Assembly (NCBI RefSeq): GCF_001889545.1
Contig: NZ_CP018194.1
Span: 2,119,501-2,183,500 of the forward strand
Length of the DNA stretch: 64,000 nt
DNA from: Granulibacter bethesdensis
Lineage (GTDB): Bacteria; Pseudomonadota; Alphaproteobacteria; Acetobacterales; Acetobacteraceae
Reading direction: 5' to 3'
Shown here: piece by piece, positions 20,464 to 29,603 of the stretch
Layout of the letters: every line of letters starts with the position of its first letter
Position numbering within the stretch: the stretch's first letter is position 1
The notes under the pieces: generated by a model
What the model saw: the letters and a program-made list of their open reading frames with translations, nothing else
Databases searched by the model: none
What the model was told of the DNA's origin: nothing
Position numbers and translations under genes: made by a program

Positions 20464-20964
20464 CTACAGCACCGCCAGAATTTGCTCGGCCCGGCTGACA
20501 TCAAAGCCGCCCGGTGGTTCAATGGCCAGATGGGTGACAATCCCATTCTCCACCACCATCGCGAAACGCTGACTGCGCACTCCGAACCCCCGTGCCGTCA
20601 GGTCCAGCTCCAGCCCCAGCGCCCTGGTCAGCACGGCGCTGCCATCGGCAAGCATCAGGATACGCTCCTCAACGCCCTGCTCTCTGGCCCATGCGCTCAT
20701 GACGAATGGATCATTGACGGACAGGCAGGCAATGATATCGACGCCCTTCTGCTGGAAGGCTTCAAGGGCATTGAGGTAACCGGGCAGATGTTTCGCACTG
20801 CATGTCGGCGTAAAGGCACCCGGCACAGCGAACAGAATCACTTTCTTATCTGCGAACAGCGATCCGGTCTCCACTTCCCTGGGGCCATCCGGCGTTGCCG
20901 CCATGATTTTGATGGCCGGAAAGACATCACCCGTTTTGACCGTCATACCTGCTTTCAATCCCAT
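20464..20964 (-). CDS. Peroxiredoxin, Prx5 type
   Basis: Thiol peroxidase of 166 residues. The peroxidatic cysteine is in the typical Prx5 motif PGAFTPTCS, followed by HLPGY; ARGFGVRSQRFAMVVENG contains the conserved active-site Arg of this subgroup. The partner reductant is probably glutathione/glutaredoxin, as is usual for this family, but no fused glutaredoxin is present. It is convergent to rnhA with nine bases between the stops. Confidence 0.92.
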   Translation of the reverse strand: MGLKAGMTVKTGDVFPAIKIMAATPDGPREVETGSLFADKKVILFAVPGAFTPTCSAKHLPGYLNALEAFQQKGVDIIACLSVNDPFVMSAWAREQGVEERILMLADGSAVLTRALGLELDLTARGFGVRSQRFAMVVENGIVTHLAIEPPGGFDVSRAEQILAVL

Positions 20965-21161
20965 GCTTATTGATCAATGCGACAAGAAATCCCGGGGCCC
21001 TTGGCCTTGCAGAATCTCCGCATTACTCCCGGTCTACAGAAGCGCACAAGCAGCCCGTCCGCCAGCAAAATCGGCTTCAGCCCCGTCAGGTCGGAGAATG
21101 ATAAACAATACATCTCAACCTGTCGCTTGCAGGATCGGCCAAGATTGACAATCTATAGGGC

Positions 21162-21776
21162 ATGAAAGACGAACAGCCCTCTCCTGATGACAACACCACG
21201 CCATCCGTCGCGACGGCGGATACGCTTTCTTTGGCCGGACAGCTTCTGATCGCTATGCCGGGCATGGAAGATGAGCGCTTTATGCGGAGTGTGATCTATC
21301 TCTGCGCCCATTCCGGTGAGGGGGCGATGGGCATCATCATCAATCGCCCGGTCGACAAACCGCGTTTTGATGATCTGCTCAGCCAACTGGATATGCCACC
21401 TTCCCCGCCGATCCGCCGGATCGAGATCATGGAGGGCGGCCCGATGGAAAGCGGACGCGGCTTTGTACTCCATACTGCTGACTGGTCGGGCGAAGGCACG
21501 TTGCCAGTCCAGAATGGCCTGTCCCTGACCGCCAGCCTCGATGTACTGAAAGCCATCGCCACCGGCGACGGGCCGAGTCAAGGTTTTCTGGCGCTGGGCT
21601 ATGCCAGCTGGACCGCAGGACAGCTTGAGCGTGAATTGCAACAGAATGCATGGCTGTCCGCGCCAGCCAACCAGACGCTGATTTTCGAGACTGGTCCGGG
21701 GGACAGATGGAAAGGCGCCATGGCTCAGCTGAAAATTGATCCCAACCTTCTCTCTACCGAGGCCGGGCACGCCTGA
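21162..21776 (+). CDS. YqgE/AlgH family protein (UPF0301)
   Basis: A 204-residue cytoplasmic protein of the UPF0301 family; the biochemical activity is unknown. Family features are LAGQLLIAMPGMEDERF near residue 26, the MGIIINRP segment, EGGPMESGRGFVLHT, and LGYASWTAGQLERELQQNAWL in the C-terminal half. A disordered acidic N-terminus of about 20 residues precedes the domain. It is convergent to the HAD hydrolase gene, 29 bases away. Confidence 0.92.
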   Translation: MKDEQPSPDDNTTPSVATADTLSLAGQLLIAMPGMEDERFMRSVIYLCAHSGEGAMGIIINRPVDKPRFDDLLSQLDMPPSPPIRRIEIMEGGPMESGRGFVLHTADWSGEGTLPVQNGLSLTASLDVLKAIATGDGPSQGFLALGYASWTAGQLERELQQNAWLSAPANQTLIFETGPGDRWKGAMAQLKIDPNLLSTEAGHA

Positions 21777-21805
21777 AGTGATCTTGGCGCAAAGCCCAAG
21801 CTCTC

Positions 21806-22672
21806 TTACCAGATGAAGCGCGCCGCCATATAATGCGGTGCGTGTTCAGCCTGCCTGAGGATTGAAACGGCACCTTCCTGCGGGCCGTGGCTATGGGCAG
21901 CAGCCTCCTGCCAATGGATGCCGCCCAGAATCCAGCACGCATCCAGCCCGGCGGCACGGGCGCCTGCCATATCCGTAGCCAGTGAGTCCCCGATGGCCAC
22001 GGTATCTTTCCTCTCACAGCCAAGCGCAGTCATGACCGGCTCATAGACAGTTGCATCCGGCTTGCCGACGGAGCGCACGATTCCGCCAATCTCCGTATAG
22101 CGCCTGGCCAGCGCACCGGCGCAAAGAATGGCGACGCCACCTTTGATGACTTTCATATCCGGGTTGGCACAGACCATCGGCAGCCCTGCCTCAAAACAGG
22201 CGGCAAGCTCGGCCTCGAACGGTTCGAGACTGGTCGGGTCACGGTGATCATCCGGCCCAGTATTCAGACAGAATTCAGCCTGGGCAGGCGATGAAACCGG
22301 ATCAAGCCCGCTTCCCTCCAACAGGTTGCGATCCCGCTCCGGCCCCAGATGATAGACACGCCTGCCGAGAGAAGCGAAAAACGGATCACGCCGGGTCACG
22401 AGCAGATCATAGGTGACCTCTCCGCTGGTCACGATCCCGTCATAGAGACCATCCTCCACCCCCAACACACGCAGCGCGGCGGCGGCAGACGCGGCACGGC
22501 GCGGCGCATTGGACAGCAGCACAACCCGCTTGCCCGCCTGTTTCAGCCGGCTCAGTGCCTCCAGTGCCCCTGGGTAAGGGGCCATGCCATCATGGATCAC
22601 GCCCCACAGATCGACGATAAACCCCTGATAGCGCTCCGCCAGCGGCGCGATACCGTCCAGAGGGATCGTCAC
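21806..22672 (-). CDS. HAD superfamily class IIA hydrolase (TIGR01459-like)
   Basis: The 288-residue product has the HAD class IIA layout: first Asp motif FIVDLWGVIHDG, motif II LLSNAPRR, cap domain, then GKPDATVYEPV and the final Asp motif IGDSLATDMAGARAAG. It resembles NagD-like phosphatases, and the substrate is unknown. GTG 22672 is chosen because GTGA overlaps the pyrD stop codon, giving translational coupling; a longer frame extends upstream through pyrD but lacks coding character. Confidence 0.88.
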   Translation of the reverse strand: MTIPLDGIAPLAERYQGFIVDLWGVIHDGMAPYPGALEALSRLKQAGKRVVLLSNAPRRAASAAAALRVLGVEDGLYDGIVTSGEVTYDLLVTRRDPFFASLGRRVYHLGPERDRNLLEGSGLDPVSSPAQAEFCLNTGPDDHRDPTSLEPFEAELAACFEAGLPMVCANPDMKVIKGGVAILCAGALARRYTEIGGIVRSVGKPDATVYEPVMTALGCERKDTVAIGDSLATDMAGARAAGLDACWILGGIHWQEAAAHSHGPQEGAVSILRQAEHAPHYMAARFIW

Positions 22673-23745
22673 AGGGTCATACTCCGCAAGGCAGCGCCTC
22701 TGGCTGCGGCAATATCCTGATAGCCTCGCTCCTCCAGCAATGCCTGCGTTTCCTTCAGGATACGCGGCAACAGAGAGGGCCCCTGCAAGGCAAAAGCGGA
22801 ATAAAGCTGCACCATGGTCGCCCCATGCTCGATCTTGGCGAGCAGATCGGCACCGCTGGCAACGCCCCCGCATCCCACCAGTGTCAGACGACCGGGGGCC
22901 AGTTGCTCGCTCAGCAGCGCGGCACGGCCCAGCATTCTGGTGGAAGCTGCCAGCAACGGCCTGCCGGATAAACCGCCAGCCTCCCCTGCATGCGGGCTGC
23001 GCAAGCCTGCGGGACGGGCAATCGTCGTATTGGAGATGATCAGACCATCAACCCCGGCCGCGATACAGCATCGCACCACCCCCTCCAGCCCCTCATCAGC
23101 CAGATCGGGCGCGATCTTGACCAGCAGAGGTGGCCTCTGCGGCACGGCACGGGCGATGGAGGCCAGAATGGCGGCCAGCTTTTCCTCTCCCTGCAGGTCT
23201 CGCAGACCAGGCGTGTTGGGGGAGGAGATATTGATAGTGATCGTATCGGCATAAGGGGCGACTGCTGCCACCAGGTCTGCGTAATCAGTCTCCGGTTTGG
23301 CCCCTTCCTTGTTGATGCCGATATTCGCACCGATCGGCGCCGGATGGTGTTTCAACCGCTTCAGGCGGTCCAGAAAAACCGCAATACCGTCATTGTTGAA
23401 ACCCATGCGATTGATAACCGCCTGATCTTCGCGCAAACGAAATAAACGTGGGCGGGGATTGCCTGATTGCGGACGTGGGGTGACAGTCCCTGCTTCCACC
23501 CAGGCAAAACCCAGACGCAACAACGGCAGGACGGCACGGGCGTTTTTATCAAATCCTGCCGCCAGACCAAGCGGATGGGCAAAACGCTGGCCGAATGCGG
23601 ACACAGCCAGTCGCGGATCATCCGGCATGCTCTGCCGCCCGGCCAGACCAAGCGACAGGGCACTCAGCCCCCATTCATGGGCATGCTCCGCATCCATACG
23701 ACGCAATGCTGCAAATCCGGCCTGGCGGAGAAGATCGGTCAACAT
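22669..23745 (-). CDS. pyrD: Dihydroorotate dehydrogenase, quinone-dependent (class 2)
   Basis: Membrane-associated flavoenzyme that oxidises dihydroorotate to orotate in pyrimidine synthesis, passing electrons to ubiquinone. The 358-residue product starts with the amphipathic N-terminal helix region (LTDLLRQAGFAALRRMDAEHAHEWGL) typical of class 2 and has GLAAGFDKNA, VEAGTVTPRPQ, NRMGFNNDG, the catalytic serine in NISSPNTPGLR, IAPDL, ISNTTIARP, and VGCGGVASG for FMN phosphate. It is translationally coupled to the downstream HAD gene. Confidence 0.96.
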   Translation of the reverse strand: MLTDLLRQAGFAALRRMDAEHAHEWGLSALSLGLAGRQSMPDDPRLAVSAFGQRFAHPLGLAAGFDKNARAVLPLLRLGFAWVEAGTVTPRPQSGNPRPRLFRLREDQAVINRMGFNNDGIAVFLDRLKRLKHHPAPIGANIGINKEGAKPETDYADLVAAVAPYADTITINISSPNTPGLRDLQGEEKLAAILASIARAVPQRPPLLVKIAPDLADEGLEGVVRCCIAAGVDGLIISNTTIARPAGLRSPHAGEAGGLSGRPLLAASTRMLGRAALLSEQLAPGRLTLVGCGGVASGADLLAKIEHGATMVQLYSAFALQGPSLLPRILKETQALLEERGYQDIAAARGAALRSMTL

Positions 23746-23900
23746 GGTCCGCTTCTGCCGGAAAGCGGCCTGTCAGGAAAGAGGAACATGCGGCGAGGCT
23801 GCCTGCCCAGCCGAAAGACCTTTTGCATCATATGTCTGATGACATGTTTTCATCATTAACACACTTGCATTGACCTGCGTAGAAGTGGCTATTCAGGGTC

Positions 23901-24149
23901 ATGAGCCAGACCGCTTCCTCTTCCTTCGTCTATGATGAACCCTATCTGGAAACCTGCTGCCGTTCCGCGCTTCACCGGCTGAGCCTGAGCGGAGCAGCGG
24001 GCCGGCCGGACGGGCTGAAAGATGGCGCCTGTCTCCATCGACTGCAGGCAATGGGCCTGGCACGGCAGGAAAAGGATGGGCAGTTCCGGATCACTCACGA
24101 AGGCGTCACCCGGCATAATAGTGAAGTGCTGAAACGACGCAGACCGTAA
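23901..24149 (+). CDS. Small hypothetical protein, possible winged-helix domain
   Basis: An 82-residue protein without signal or membrane segment. The second half (LHRLQAMGLARQEKDGQFRITHEGVTRHNSEVL) reads like the recognition-helix and wing portion of a small winged-helix DNA-binding protein ('leader of helix - turn - x-x-GLA - beta wing - ItxeGvxrH'). No functional family is recognised with certainty. It sits in a short intergenic space after pyrD and just upstream of the S24-like repressor, so a regulatory role is possible. Confidence 0.6.
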   Translation: MSQTASSSFVYDEPYLETCCRSALHRLSLSGAAGRPDGLKDGACLHRLQAMGLARQEKDGQFRITHEGVTRHNSEVLKRRRP

Positions 24150-24192
24150 TGCGTTCTGATTTTATCAGTAACCGGACTTTTGAATTCTTTCT

Positions 24193-24207
24193 CCAGACAC
24201 AATCTGG
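24193..24207. promoter_or_regulatory. Inverted repeat upstream of the S24-like repressor
   Basis: CCAGA-cacaa-TCTGG, a perfect 5-bp inverted repeat with a 5-base spacer, lies 34-48 bases before the repressor start and could be its own operator. A second imperfect inverted repeat (AAATCC at 24212-24217 and GGATTT at 24230-24235) follows immediately. Confidence 0.4.
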
Positions 24208-24240
24208 TGGAAAATCCCTGTCCAGAGCAGGATTTCCTAT

Positions 24241-24906
24241 ATGAAGCATGAGGATATCTGGCGCGCCATAGATACCCTGGCCGCCATCAAAGGCCTGTCG
24301 ACCTCCGGCCTCGCCAGACGGGCAGGGCTGGACGCGACAACATTCAACTTGTCCAAACGGCAGATGCCGGATGGACGGCAACGCTGGCCAAGCACGGAAA
24401 GTATTTCCAAAATTCTTGTTGCGACCGGTGAATCGCTGGGTACCTTCACGTCTCTGGTTAATGGCGCCGAGACCCTTTCCGCAGCCAGCCGACAAGACAC
24501 CCACTATGGCAGGCGTATTCCGCTGTTCTCTCTGTCCGAATTACAGAACATTCCGATCAGAGGTGAAGCAACCACCTTTCCTTCCGCCCGGGATGAAACC
24601 AGCCTGCCAGATGTCGCAGACCGTGAAGCATATGGCATCGAAATCCACGACACCTCGCTGGCGCCACTTTTTCGAGAGGGTACGATCCTGATCGTCTCTC
24701 CCAATGCTCCGCTACGCCGCAGCGACAGGGTCATTGTTCGCCTGGCAGCCCATGACGGGGCACCATCCGAAACTGTTTTTGGTCATTTTCACCGACGCTC
24801 GGCACGCTGGGTGGACATTTCTTCGCTGAATGGCGAAAAACCTGAGCGGAGTATTTCTTTAACTGCACTGGTGTGGATACACAGAATCGTGTGGGCCAGC
24901 CAATAG
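24241..24906 (+). CDS. HTH/S24-like transcriptional regulator, non-cleaving type
   Basis: A 221-residue protein with an N-terminal XRE-like helix-turn-helix (GLSTSGLARRAGLDATTFNLSKR, about residues 19-41) and a C-terminal LexA/CI S24 peptidase fold (IPLFSLSELQ ... YGIEIHDTSLAPLFREGTILIVSP ... RSDRVIVRL). The serine is present (DTSLAP aligns to GDSMEP) but the catalytic lysine of 'tVKr' is replaced (ETVFGHFHRR), so self-cleavage is not expected. It therefore probably binds an effector or acts as a stable repressor. An inverted repeat upstream may be its operator. No phage genes adjoin it. Confidence 0.83.
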   Translation: MKHEDIWRAIDTLAAIKGLSTSGLARRAGLDATTFNLSKRQMPDGRQRWPSTESISKILVATGESLGTFTSLVNGAETLSAASRQDTHYGRRIPLFSLSELQNIPIRGEATTFPSARDETSLPDVADREAYGIEIHDTSLAPLFREGTILIVSPNAPLRRSDRVIVRLAAHDGAPSETVFGHFHRRSARWVDISSLNGEKPERSISLTALVWIHRIVWASQ

Positions 24907-24964
24907 GAAATGGTTACAGAATGACACCCTTTCACAAGGGGTGTCTTGAACCAAAGGCAGGGGC

Positions 24965-25933
24965 ATGGGTTTGCTGCTAGACGGGGTCTGGAAAACAGAC
25001 TGGTATGATACCGCCTCCCATGATGGACGCTTCAAACGCGATGCATCATCCTTCAGAAACAGCATTGATCCGGCTGGTCCTTTTCCCCCTGAAACGGGGC
25101 GTTATCACCTCTATGTTTCTCTTGCCTGTCCCTGGGCACACCGTACACTGATCTACCGTGTGTTGAAGGGGTTGACGGAGGTTATTTCCGTTTCAGTTAC
25201 AAACTGGCTGATGGAAGATCACGGTTGGACTTTCGAGCCGGGCGAAGGAACCATACCGGATACGCTTTACGGTGCAAACTATCTGCACCAGATCTACACA
25301 CGCGCGAAACCGGATTACTCAGGCCGGGTCACGGTGCCGGTGTTATGGGACAAACAGCGCGAAACCATCGTGAACAACGAATCAGCGGAGATCATCAGAT
25401 TTTTTGATGACGCCTTTGATTCGGTTGCAAAACACCATGTTCATTTCTACCCGCCTGAATACAGGGATGACATTGATGCGCTGAATGCGCGTATCTATGA
25501 CACGGTCAATAATGGTGTGTACAAGGCCGGATTTGCTACGACCCAGCACGCCTATGAAGAAGCCGTATATCCCCTGTTCGCCACACTGGACTGGCTGGAA
25601 GACCGTCTATCCCGACAGAATTTTCTCTGCGGCAACCGCGTCACGGAAGCAGACTGGCGGCTGTTTACCACACTGATCCGTTTCGATTCCGTCTATGTGG
25701 GACATTTCAAGTGCAATATTCGTCGCCTGAGCGACTATCCGGAACTTCTGGATTATACGCGGGCGCTCTACCAAGTGCCGGGCATTGCCGATACGGTAAA
25801 CTTCACCCACATCAAGCGGCATTATTACATGAGCCACCGAACCATTAACCCCGCCGGCATAGTACCGGTCGGGCCTGATCTGCAACTGACGGTCCCAGCC
25901 CGGCGCGATGTGGCGGGAGCCATCAGACCGTGA
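24965..25933 (+). CDS. Glutathionyl-hydroquinone reductase (GST Xi class, YqjG/Ecm4-like)
   Basis: The 322-residue product has the family's thioredoxin-like domain with catalytic Cys in SLACPWAHRT, the 'NNESAEIIRFF' glutathione-site loop, and the C-terminal helical domain ending in DTVNFTHIKRHYYMSH. These enzymes reduce glutathionyl-hydroquinones, recovering quinols and glutathione. It starts a three-gene unit; its stop overlaps the GTG start of the next gene (GTGA). Confidence 0.92.
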   Translation: MGLLLDGVWKTDWYDTASHDGRFKRDASSFRNSIDPAGPFPPETGRYHLYVSLACPWAHRTLIYRVLKGLTEVISVSVTNWLMEDHGWTFEPGEGTIPDTLYGANYLHQIYTRAKPDYSGRVTVPVLWDKQRETIVNNESAEIIRFFDDAFDSVAKHHVHFYPPEYRDDIDALNARIYDTVNNGVYKAGFATTQHAYEEAVYPLFATLDWLEDRLSRQNFLCGNRVTEADWRLFTTLIRFDSVYVGHFKCNIRRLSDYPELLDYTRALYQVPGIADTVNFTHIKRHYYMSHRTINPAGIVPVGPDLQLTVPARRDVAGAIRP

Positions 25934-27216
25934 CAGGGACCGGCATCGGGGCGGACCAGACTGACAAACTTGTCCTGAAAGACGCGCTTGAAAGCGCCAT
26001 TCACGCAGCACCGGCGGACAAAACCCTTCTCCGCCGCTATTTCGATGTACTGGGCGAGATTTCAGCAACATATCAGGGGCCACTGACGGTCCATCTGCCG
26101 GGCATTGCCCACGCAATCCGTATCCGGTGCGGAACGGATGACAGCGCCATTTGTCGGGGGATTTTCCTTGATGGCTGGTACGACCATGCCCTGCCTGCCT
26201 CCCCGCGCCATATTCTGGATCTGGGTGCGCATGCAGGCTTCGCAGCGATCTATTTCGCGAACCGTTACCCGGATGCACATATTCTCTGTGTTGAGGCCGA
26301 TACAGCCCATTATCGCGCCCTGCTGATGAACACATTGCCTTATCCCAGGATTGCGCATCTGCATGGCGCAGTTTCCGCAACGTCCGGCTGGGCCAGCCCC
26401 CTGGATATCGGCAAGGACCGTCAGTCCCGCGATGGGGGGCAACGTTTCACGGTTGAGGGGGAGACTCTCTCGGTCGGAGGCCAGCCAGCCGGTGGGAAGC
26501 TGCGCGCCTATGGCGTCATGCAGATCCTGAATCAGTTTGGATGGAAAAGCGCCGACACCATCAAATGCGCCCTGTCAGGAGATGAGGCCGCCCTGTTTTC
26601 CGCGTCCACATCCGAATGGCTTGATTCAGTGACCACCCTGCTGATTTCGCGCCACAAGGCCGACGCACCCCTGGATGTTCTGAATGCCATGGCAGATGCT
26701 GAACTCTTTGAACCCGTTCAGGGAGAGGGCGTCACAATGCTCCGACGGCTGGGGGCCGGACATTCTGACTCCCGCCCGGCTCCGCTCACGCTGATTGAGG
26801 TGGGAACCCTTCGACCCGTCCTATGGGATGGCACAGAACCCGCTCTGTCTCAGAGCTGCTTTCTGGATGATCAGGCTGTTCTGATCCAGGCCGGTCCCAT
26901 TGGAACCACCCCGACCACCCTGACGATCAGACGCGATTTCAGCGGCCAAAGCCGCCTTGGCGGTGTCATCACATCGTCGGGTGATCCTGATAGTCTGGCC
27001 CAGTTGTCCATGATCATCAGGCGCGTCAGGGATCAGGCCGTTCTGCTGGAAAGCGAGTTGCGTCTGCCTGCCGGACAGCAAACCACATGGAAGGCCACCA
27101 CCCCTCTGATGCAGGGTCTGCACGACATCCGGTTTTCACTGGAGACCGCAGCGGATTCGGCTCCGGGCCAGTCGGCCTGCCTCAGGCTGGGCCATCTGAT
27201 AGCGGATATAACCTGA
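25930..27216 (+). CDS. FkbM-type methyltransferase-like protein with C-terminal extension
   Basis: A 428-residue protein. Residues about 95-130 contain a Rossmann SAM-binding motif (HILDLGAHAGFAAIYFANRYPDAHILCVEAD), and the following segments match the FkbM methyltransferase layout. After the methyltransferase-like half comes a C-terminal region of about 150 residues (from LTLIEVGTLRPVLWDG) predicted to be beta-rich and unlike known methyltransferases. Substrate unknown. The 4-base overlap with the upstream reductase and 3-base gap to the next gene indicate one operon. Confidence 0.72.
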   Translation: MTGTGIGADQTDKLVLKDALESAIHAAPADKTLLRRYFDVLGEISATYQGPLTVHLPGIAHAIRIRCGTDDSAICRGIFLDGWYDHALPASPRHILDLGAHAGFAAIYFANRYPDAHILCVEADTAHYRALLMNTLPYPRIAHLHGAVSATSGWASPLDIGKDRQSRDGGQRFTVEGETLSVGGQPAGGKLRAYGVMQILNQFGWKSADTIKCALSGDEAALFSASTSEWLDSVTTLLISRHKADAPLDVLNAMADAELFEPVQGEGVTMLRRLGAGHSDSRPAPLTLIEVGTLRPVLWDGTEPALSQSCFLDDQAVLIQAGPIGTTPTTLTIRRDFSGQSRLGGVITSSGDPDSLAQLSMIIRRVRDQAVLLESELRLPAGQQTTWKATTPLMQGLHDIRFSLETAADSAPGQSACLRLGHLIADIT

Positions 27217-27219
27217 CCT

Positions 27220-28017
27220 ATGCCGGCCCGGTCCACACTGCCTCCTGCCCTGCCTCATGCAGAGCAGGCAGCATGGCCGGTTTACCCCGTGGAGCCAGAG
27301 ATCAAGGCGCGTGTCACAAGCGCCATGCCCGATCTGGCCTCCTCGCTGGATCGGGAAGTCGAACGGATATGGCAGGCAGCCCTTCAGCGCACCGGCGGCA
27401 GACTGTTCAATGGGCAGGTGTTCAGCGCCGATGAACTGACGCCTGCCCTGCTGACCGGGCATATGACGGAATTTCGCCGTATCGTCGCCCAGATGGAGCG
27501 GCCTGATCTGTATGAGGCACTGCATGTCAGACCGCTGGCGGTATGCGGTTCCGTTCTGGCCCGTCCTGAAGCCAGCCCGGAAGAAGGCGGCATCATCATC
27601 GGACGACGGGCAGGCCATTCGGTCTATCAGGCCGGATACTGGCAGACGCCTCCCGCCGGGAGTGTTGATGCAGGGGCCTTGCTGCCTGATGGCAGCCTGG
27701 ATCTGCGCGGGCAGTTGATGAAGGAGCTACAGGAGGAACTGGGAATCCTTCCTGAGGCCGTGACCGAGTGCGTTCCCCTGTTGATGATCGAGCATCCGGA
27801 CAGCCATGTACTGGATATAGGCCACCGCATGGTGGTCAATCTGACTGCATCCCAGGTGCAGGAAACCCACCGGTTTCTGGCCAATGATGAATATGATCCG
27901 GTCCTGATCCTTAAACTGCCGGAACTGGAAGCGGCCCTGCGTGGTCTGGGCGGCGTTCTGTCGCCACCATCCCGTGCCATAATGCAGGTCAGCCACTGGC
28001 TTGGTGGAAAAATCTGA
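27220..28017 (+). CDS. Nudix-fold hydrolase-like protein
   Basis: A 265-residue cytoplasmic protein. Around residues 140-175 the segment TPPAGSVDAG-(insert)-QLMKELQEELGI matches the Nudix box (G-x5-E-x7-R-E-x2-E-E-x-G) with an insert and with Lys for Arg in the REUxEE core, so pyrophosphohydrolase activity is likely but uncertain. It follows the FkbM-like gene by three bases. The N-terminal 110 residues are alpha-helical and unrecognised. Substrate cannot be predicted. Confidence 0.7.
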   Translation: MPARSTLPPALPHAEQAAWPVYPVEPEIKARVTSAMPDLASSLDREVERIWQAALQRTGGRLFNGQVFSADELTPALLTGHMTEFRRIVAQMERPDLYEALHVRPLAVCGSVLARPEASPEEGGIIIGRRAGHSVYQAGYWQTPPAGSVDAGALLPDGSLDLRGQLMKELQEELGILPEAVTECVPLLMIEHPDSHVLDIGHRMVVNLTASQVQETHRFLANDEYDPVLILKLPELEAALRGLGGVLSPPSRAIMQVSHWLGGKI

Positions 28018-28499
28018 ATTTTTTTGATCTGTTCAAAAAAATCGAGATTATATCTCGCTATATTAAGATCACTCTGGCAATGAAACAAAATTTTAGGGTC
28101 AAAATCCCAGATTTTTAGGTTTTTAGTCCTTTATTTTTTCTTTTCCCTGTTCCCTGACTTATCACACCTATCCAGTCCTCACTGCGATGGCATCTTGGGA
28201 AGCAAATAAAACATCATCCTCAAATAAGAAAAAGCAGTCGATAAATATTGATAAAAATATAGCCGCCACAAACCCGCCCTAATTCCTGCCATATTTCCAA
28301 TGATGAGTCATTTGGACTGGACACGATGTCTCTGCGTCTGCTAGTCAGGCTTCATCACGATGAAGGGATAGATTATATCCCTACCCTCCGGTCAGGTTTT
28401 TATCCTGCCGAGCACCATTGTGCACGTCTGTGGCGTGCGCGTTCTTTGTGTTTGGCGTTTCGGTACGGTGTTCCGGGGCGTCCCGATCAGGAGCAGGCA
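28018..28499. other. AT-rich intergenic region with two hairpins upstream of the RlpA-like gene
   Basis: About 480 bases without a supported gene and markedly AT-richer than the flanks. Just after the Nudix gene are TTTTTTTGA-tctgt-TCAAAAAAA (28019-28041) and CGAGAT-tat-ATCTCG (28043-28057), which may terminate the operon. The rest probably holds the promoter for the RlpA-like gene. An open frame from 28326 is only the upstream extension of that gene and has no ribosome-binding site. Confidence 0.5.
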
Positions 28500-29105
28500 A
28501 TGCGCCACCTACGTAAACGAGGCTTCCATGCCTTGTTAAGTTCAGCTTTGGTCTTTGGGACTACCAGTCAGGCTTTCGCGACAACCCATGGGCCGGCCCA
28601 TCACGTTTCAAAGCGGCATATTTCCCATCATGTCAGCGCGCATCATTCGGTTTATGCTGCCGAAACCGTGACTGCCGATGACCTTAACAGTGGTGAGCTG
28701 AGCAAGTTCAACGCAGCCAGCGGTTTTTCTGCTTCCGGCAGCATTCAGCCTTCCACGGCCCAGACCCATCATGCCATTTCTCTGCAAGGCACCATCGCCG
28801 GGAAGGATGTGCAACCCAAACCGATTGAGACCGGAGTTGCCTCCTGGTACGGCAAGAAGTTCCGGGGCCGCGTTTCCGCCGATGGGACCATTTTTGACGA
28901 ACATGGTCTGACCGCCGCGCATCGCTGGCTGCCGCTTGGCTCCAAGGTCCGTGTCACCCTGGCCGATAGCGGTCGCTACGTCGATGTCACTATTACTGAT
29001 CGCCCTGGCACACGCAAACGTGTCATCGACCTTTCCAGGGGTGCCGCCGCAGAACTGGGCATTATCAGCCAGGGCACGGCCAAAGTTACTTTAAGCCAGC
29101 TCTAA
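28500..29105 (+). CDS. RlpA-like double-psi beta-barrel protein
   Basis: A 201-residue exported protein: signal peptide (MRHLRKRGFHALLSSALVFG...QAFA), a His-rich linker, then the RlpA domain from about 120: GVASWYGKKFRGRVSADGTIFDEHGLTAAHRWLPLGSKVRVT and ITDRPGTRKRVIDLSRGAA, with the catalytic-type Asp and His of lytic transglycosylases in place. No SPOR domain follows, so it is a short RlpA form that may cleave denuded glycan without division-site targeting. AGGAG six bases before ATG 28500 sets the start. Confidence 0.85.
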   Translation: MRHLRKRGFHALLSSALVFGTTSQAFATTHGPAHHVSKRHISHHVSAHHSVYAAETVTADDLNSGELSKFNAASGFSASGSIQPSTAQTHHAISLQGTIAGKDVQPKPIETGVASWYGKKFRGRVSADGTIFDEHGLTAAHRWLPLGSKVRVTLADSGRYVDVTITDRPGTRKRVIDLSRGAAAELGIISQGTAKVTLSQL

Positions 29106-29126
29106 GCATCTGCGATTCCTGCATCC

Positions 29127-29603
29127 ATGCGGCCTTCCAGCCTGTTCACCAGTATGTTCTGCCGCTTTCAGGTCACCAGACCTTCTCTCTCACTGTTTCT
29201 CCTCGTTCTGTCAGCCTGTGCAAGCACGGCTGGAGGGGGATATACCAAACGTCTGACCGGCCAGACCGTGCCGACAGGCCCCGGTCATGCAGGGGATCGC
29301 TGCACCGGCCCTTCCAGTGCAACGCTGGTCATTGATCGCTCATCCCGCCGCTTTACCTTTGCTCCGGCCGATGGCGCCCTGCGCCTGTCAGGTCTTGTCG
29401 GTGCAAACGGGACCATTCAGGCAAGCACCAATACCCAGCCGCCGGGCAAAACGCCCTATATCGTGACGCTGCATGGCGTGTTGGGAAAAGACAGCTTCAA
29501 CGGCACCTATGAAACGCCGCTCTGTCTGTCTGCCGTCGCCCTGAAAACCAGTGACGGGCTTGGCATCATACTGGCTGCTCCGGACAATGCGCTGGGCCTC
29601 TGA
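29127..29603 (+). CDS. Predicted lipoprotein
   Basis: A 158-residue protein whose N-terminus has a lipobox (LVLSACAS), predicting lipid anchoring at the cysteine near residue 31. The mature part (ATLVIDRSSRRFTFAPADGALRLSGLV, TYETPLCLSAVALKT) suggests a small beta-rich fold, not recognised. ATG 29154 gives a more typical short signal peptide and could be the true start. It lies 21 bases after the RlpA-like gene, so the two may be co-expressed envelope factors. Confidence 0.65.
   Translation: MRPSSLFTSMFCRFQVTRPSLSLFLLVLSACASTAGGGYTKRLTGQTVPTGPGHAGDRCTGPSSATLVIDRSSRRFTFAPADGALRLSGLVGANGTIQASTNTQPPGKTPYIVTLHGVLGKDSFNGTYETPLCLSAVALKTSDGLGIILAAPDNALGL

Noticed and set aside
24241-24906. Phage repressor as evidence of a prophage
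   Set aside because: No integrase, structural genes or attachment sites adjoin it, and flanking genes are metabolic.
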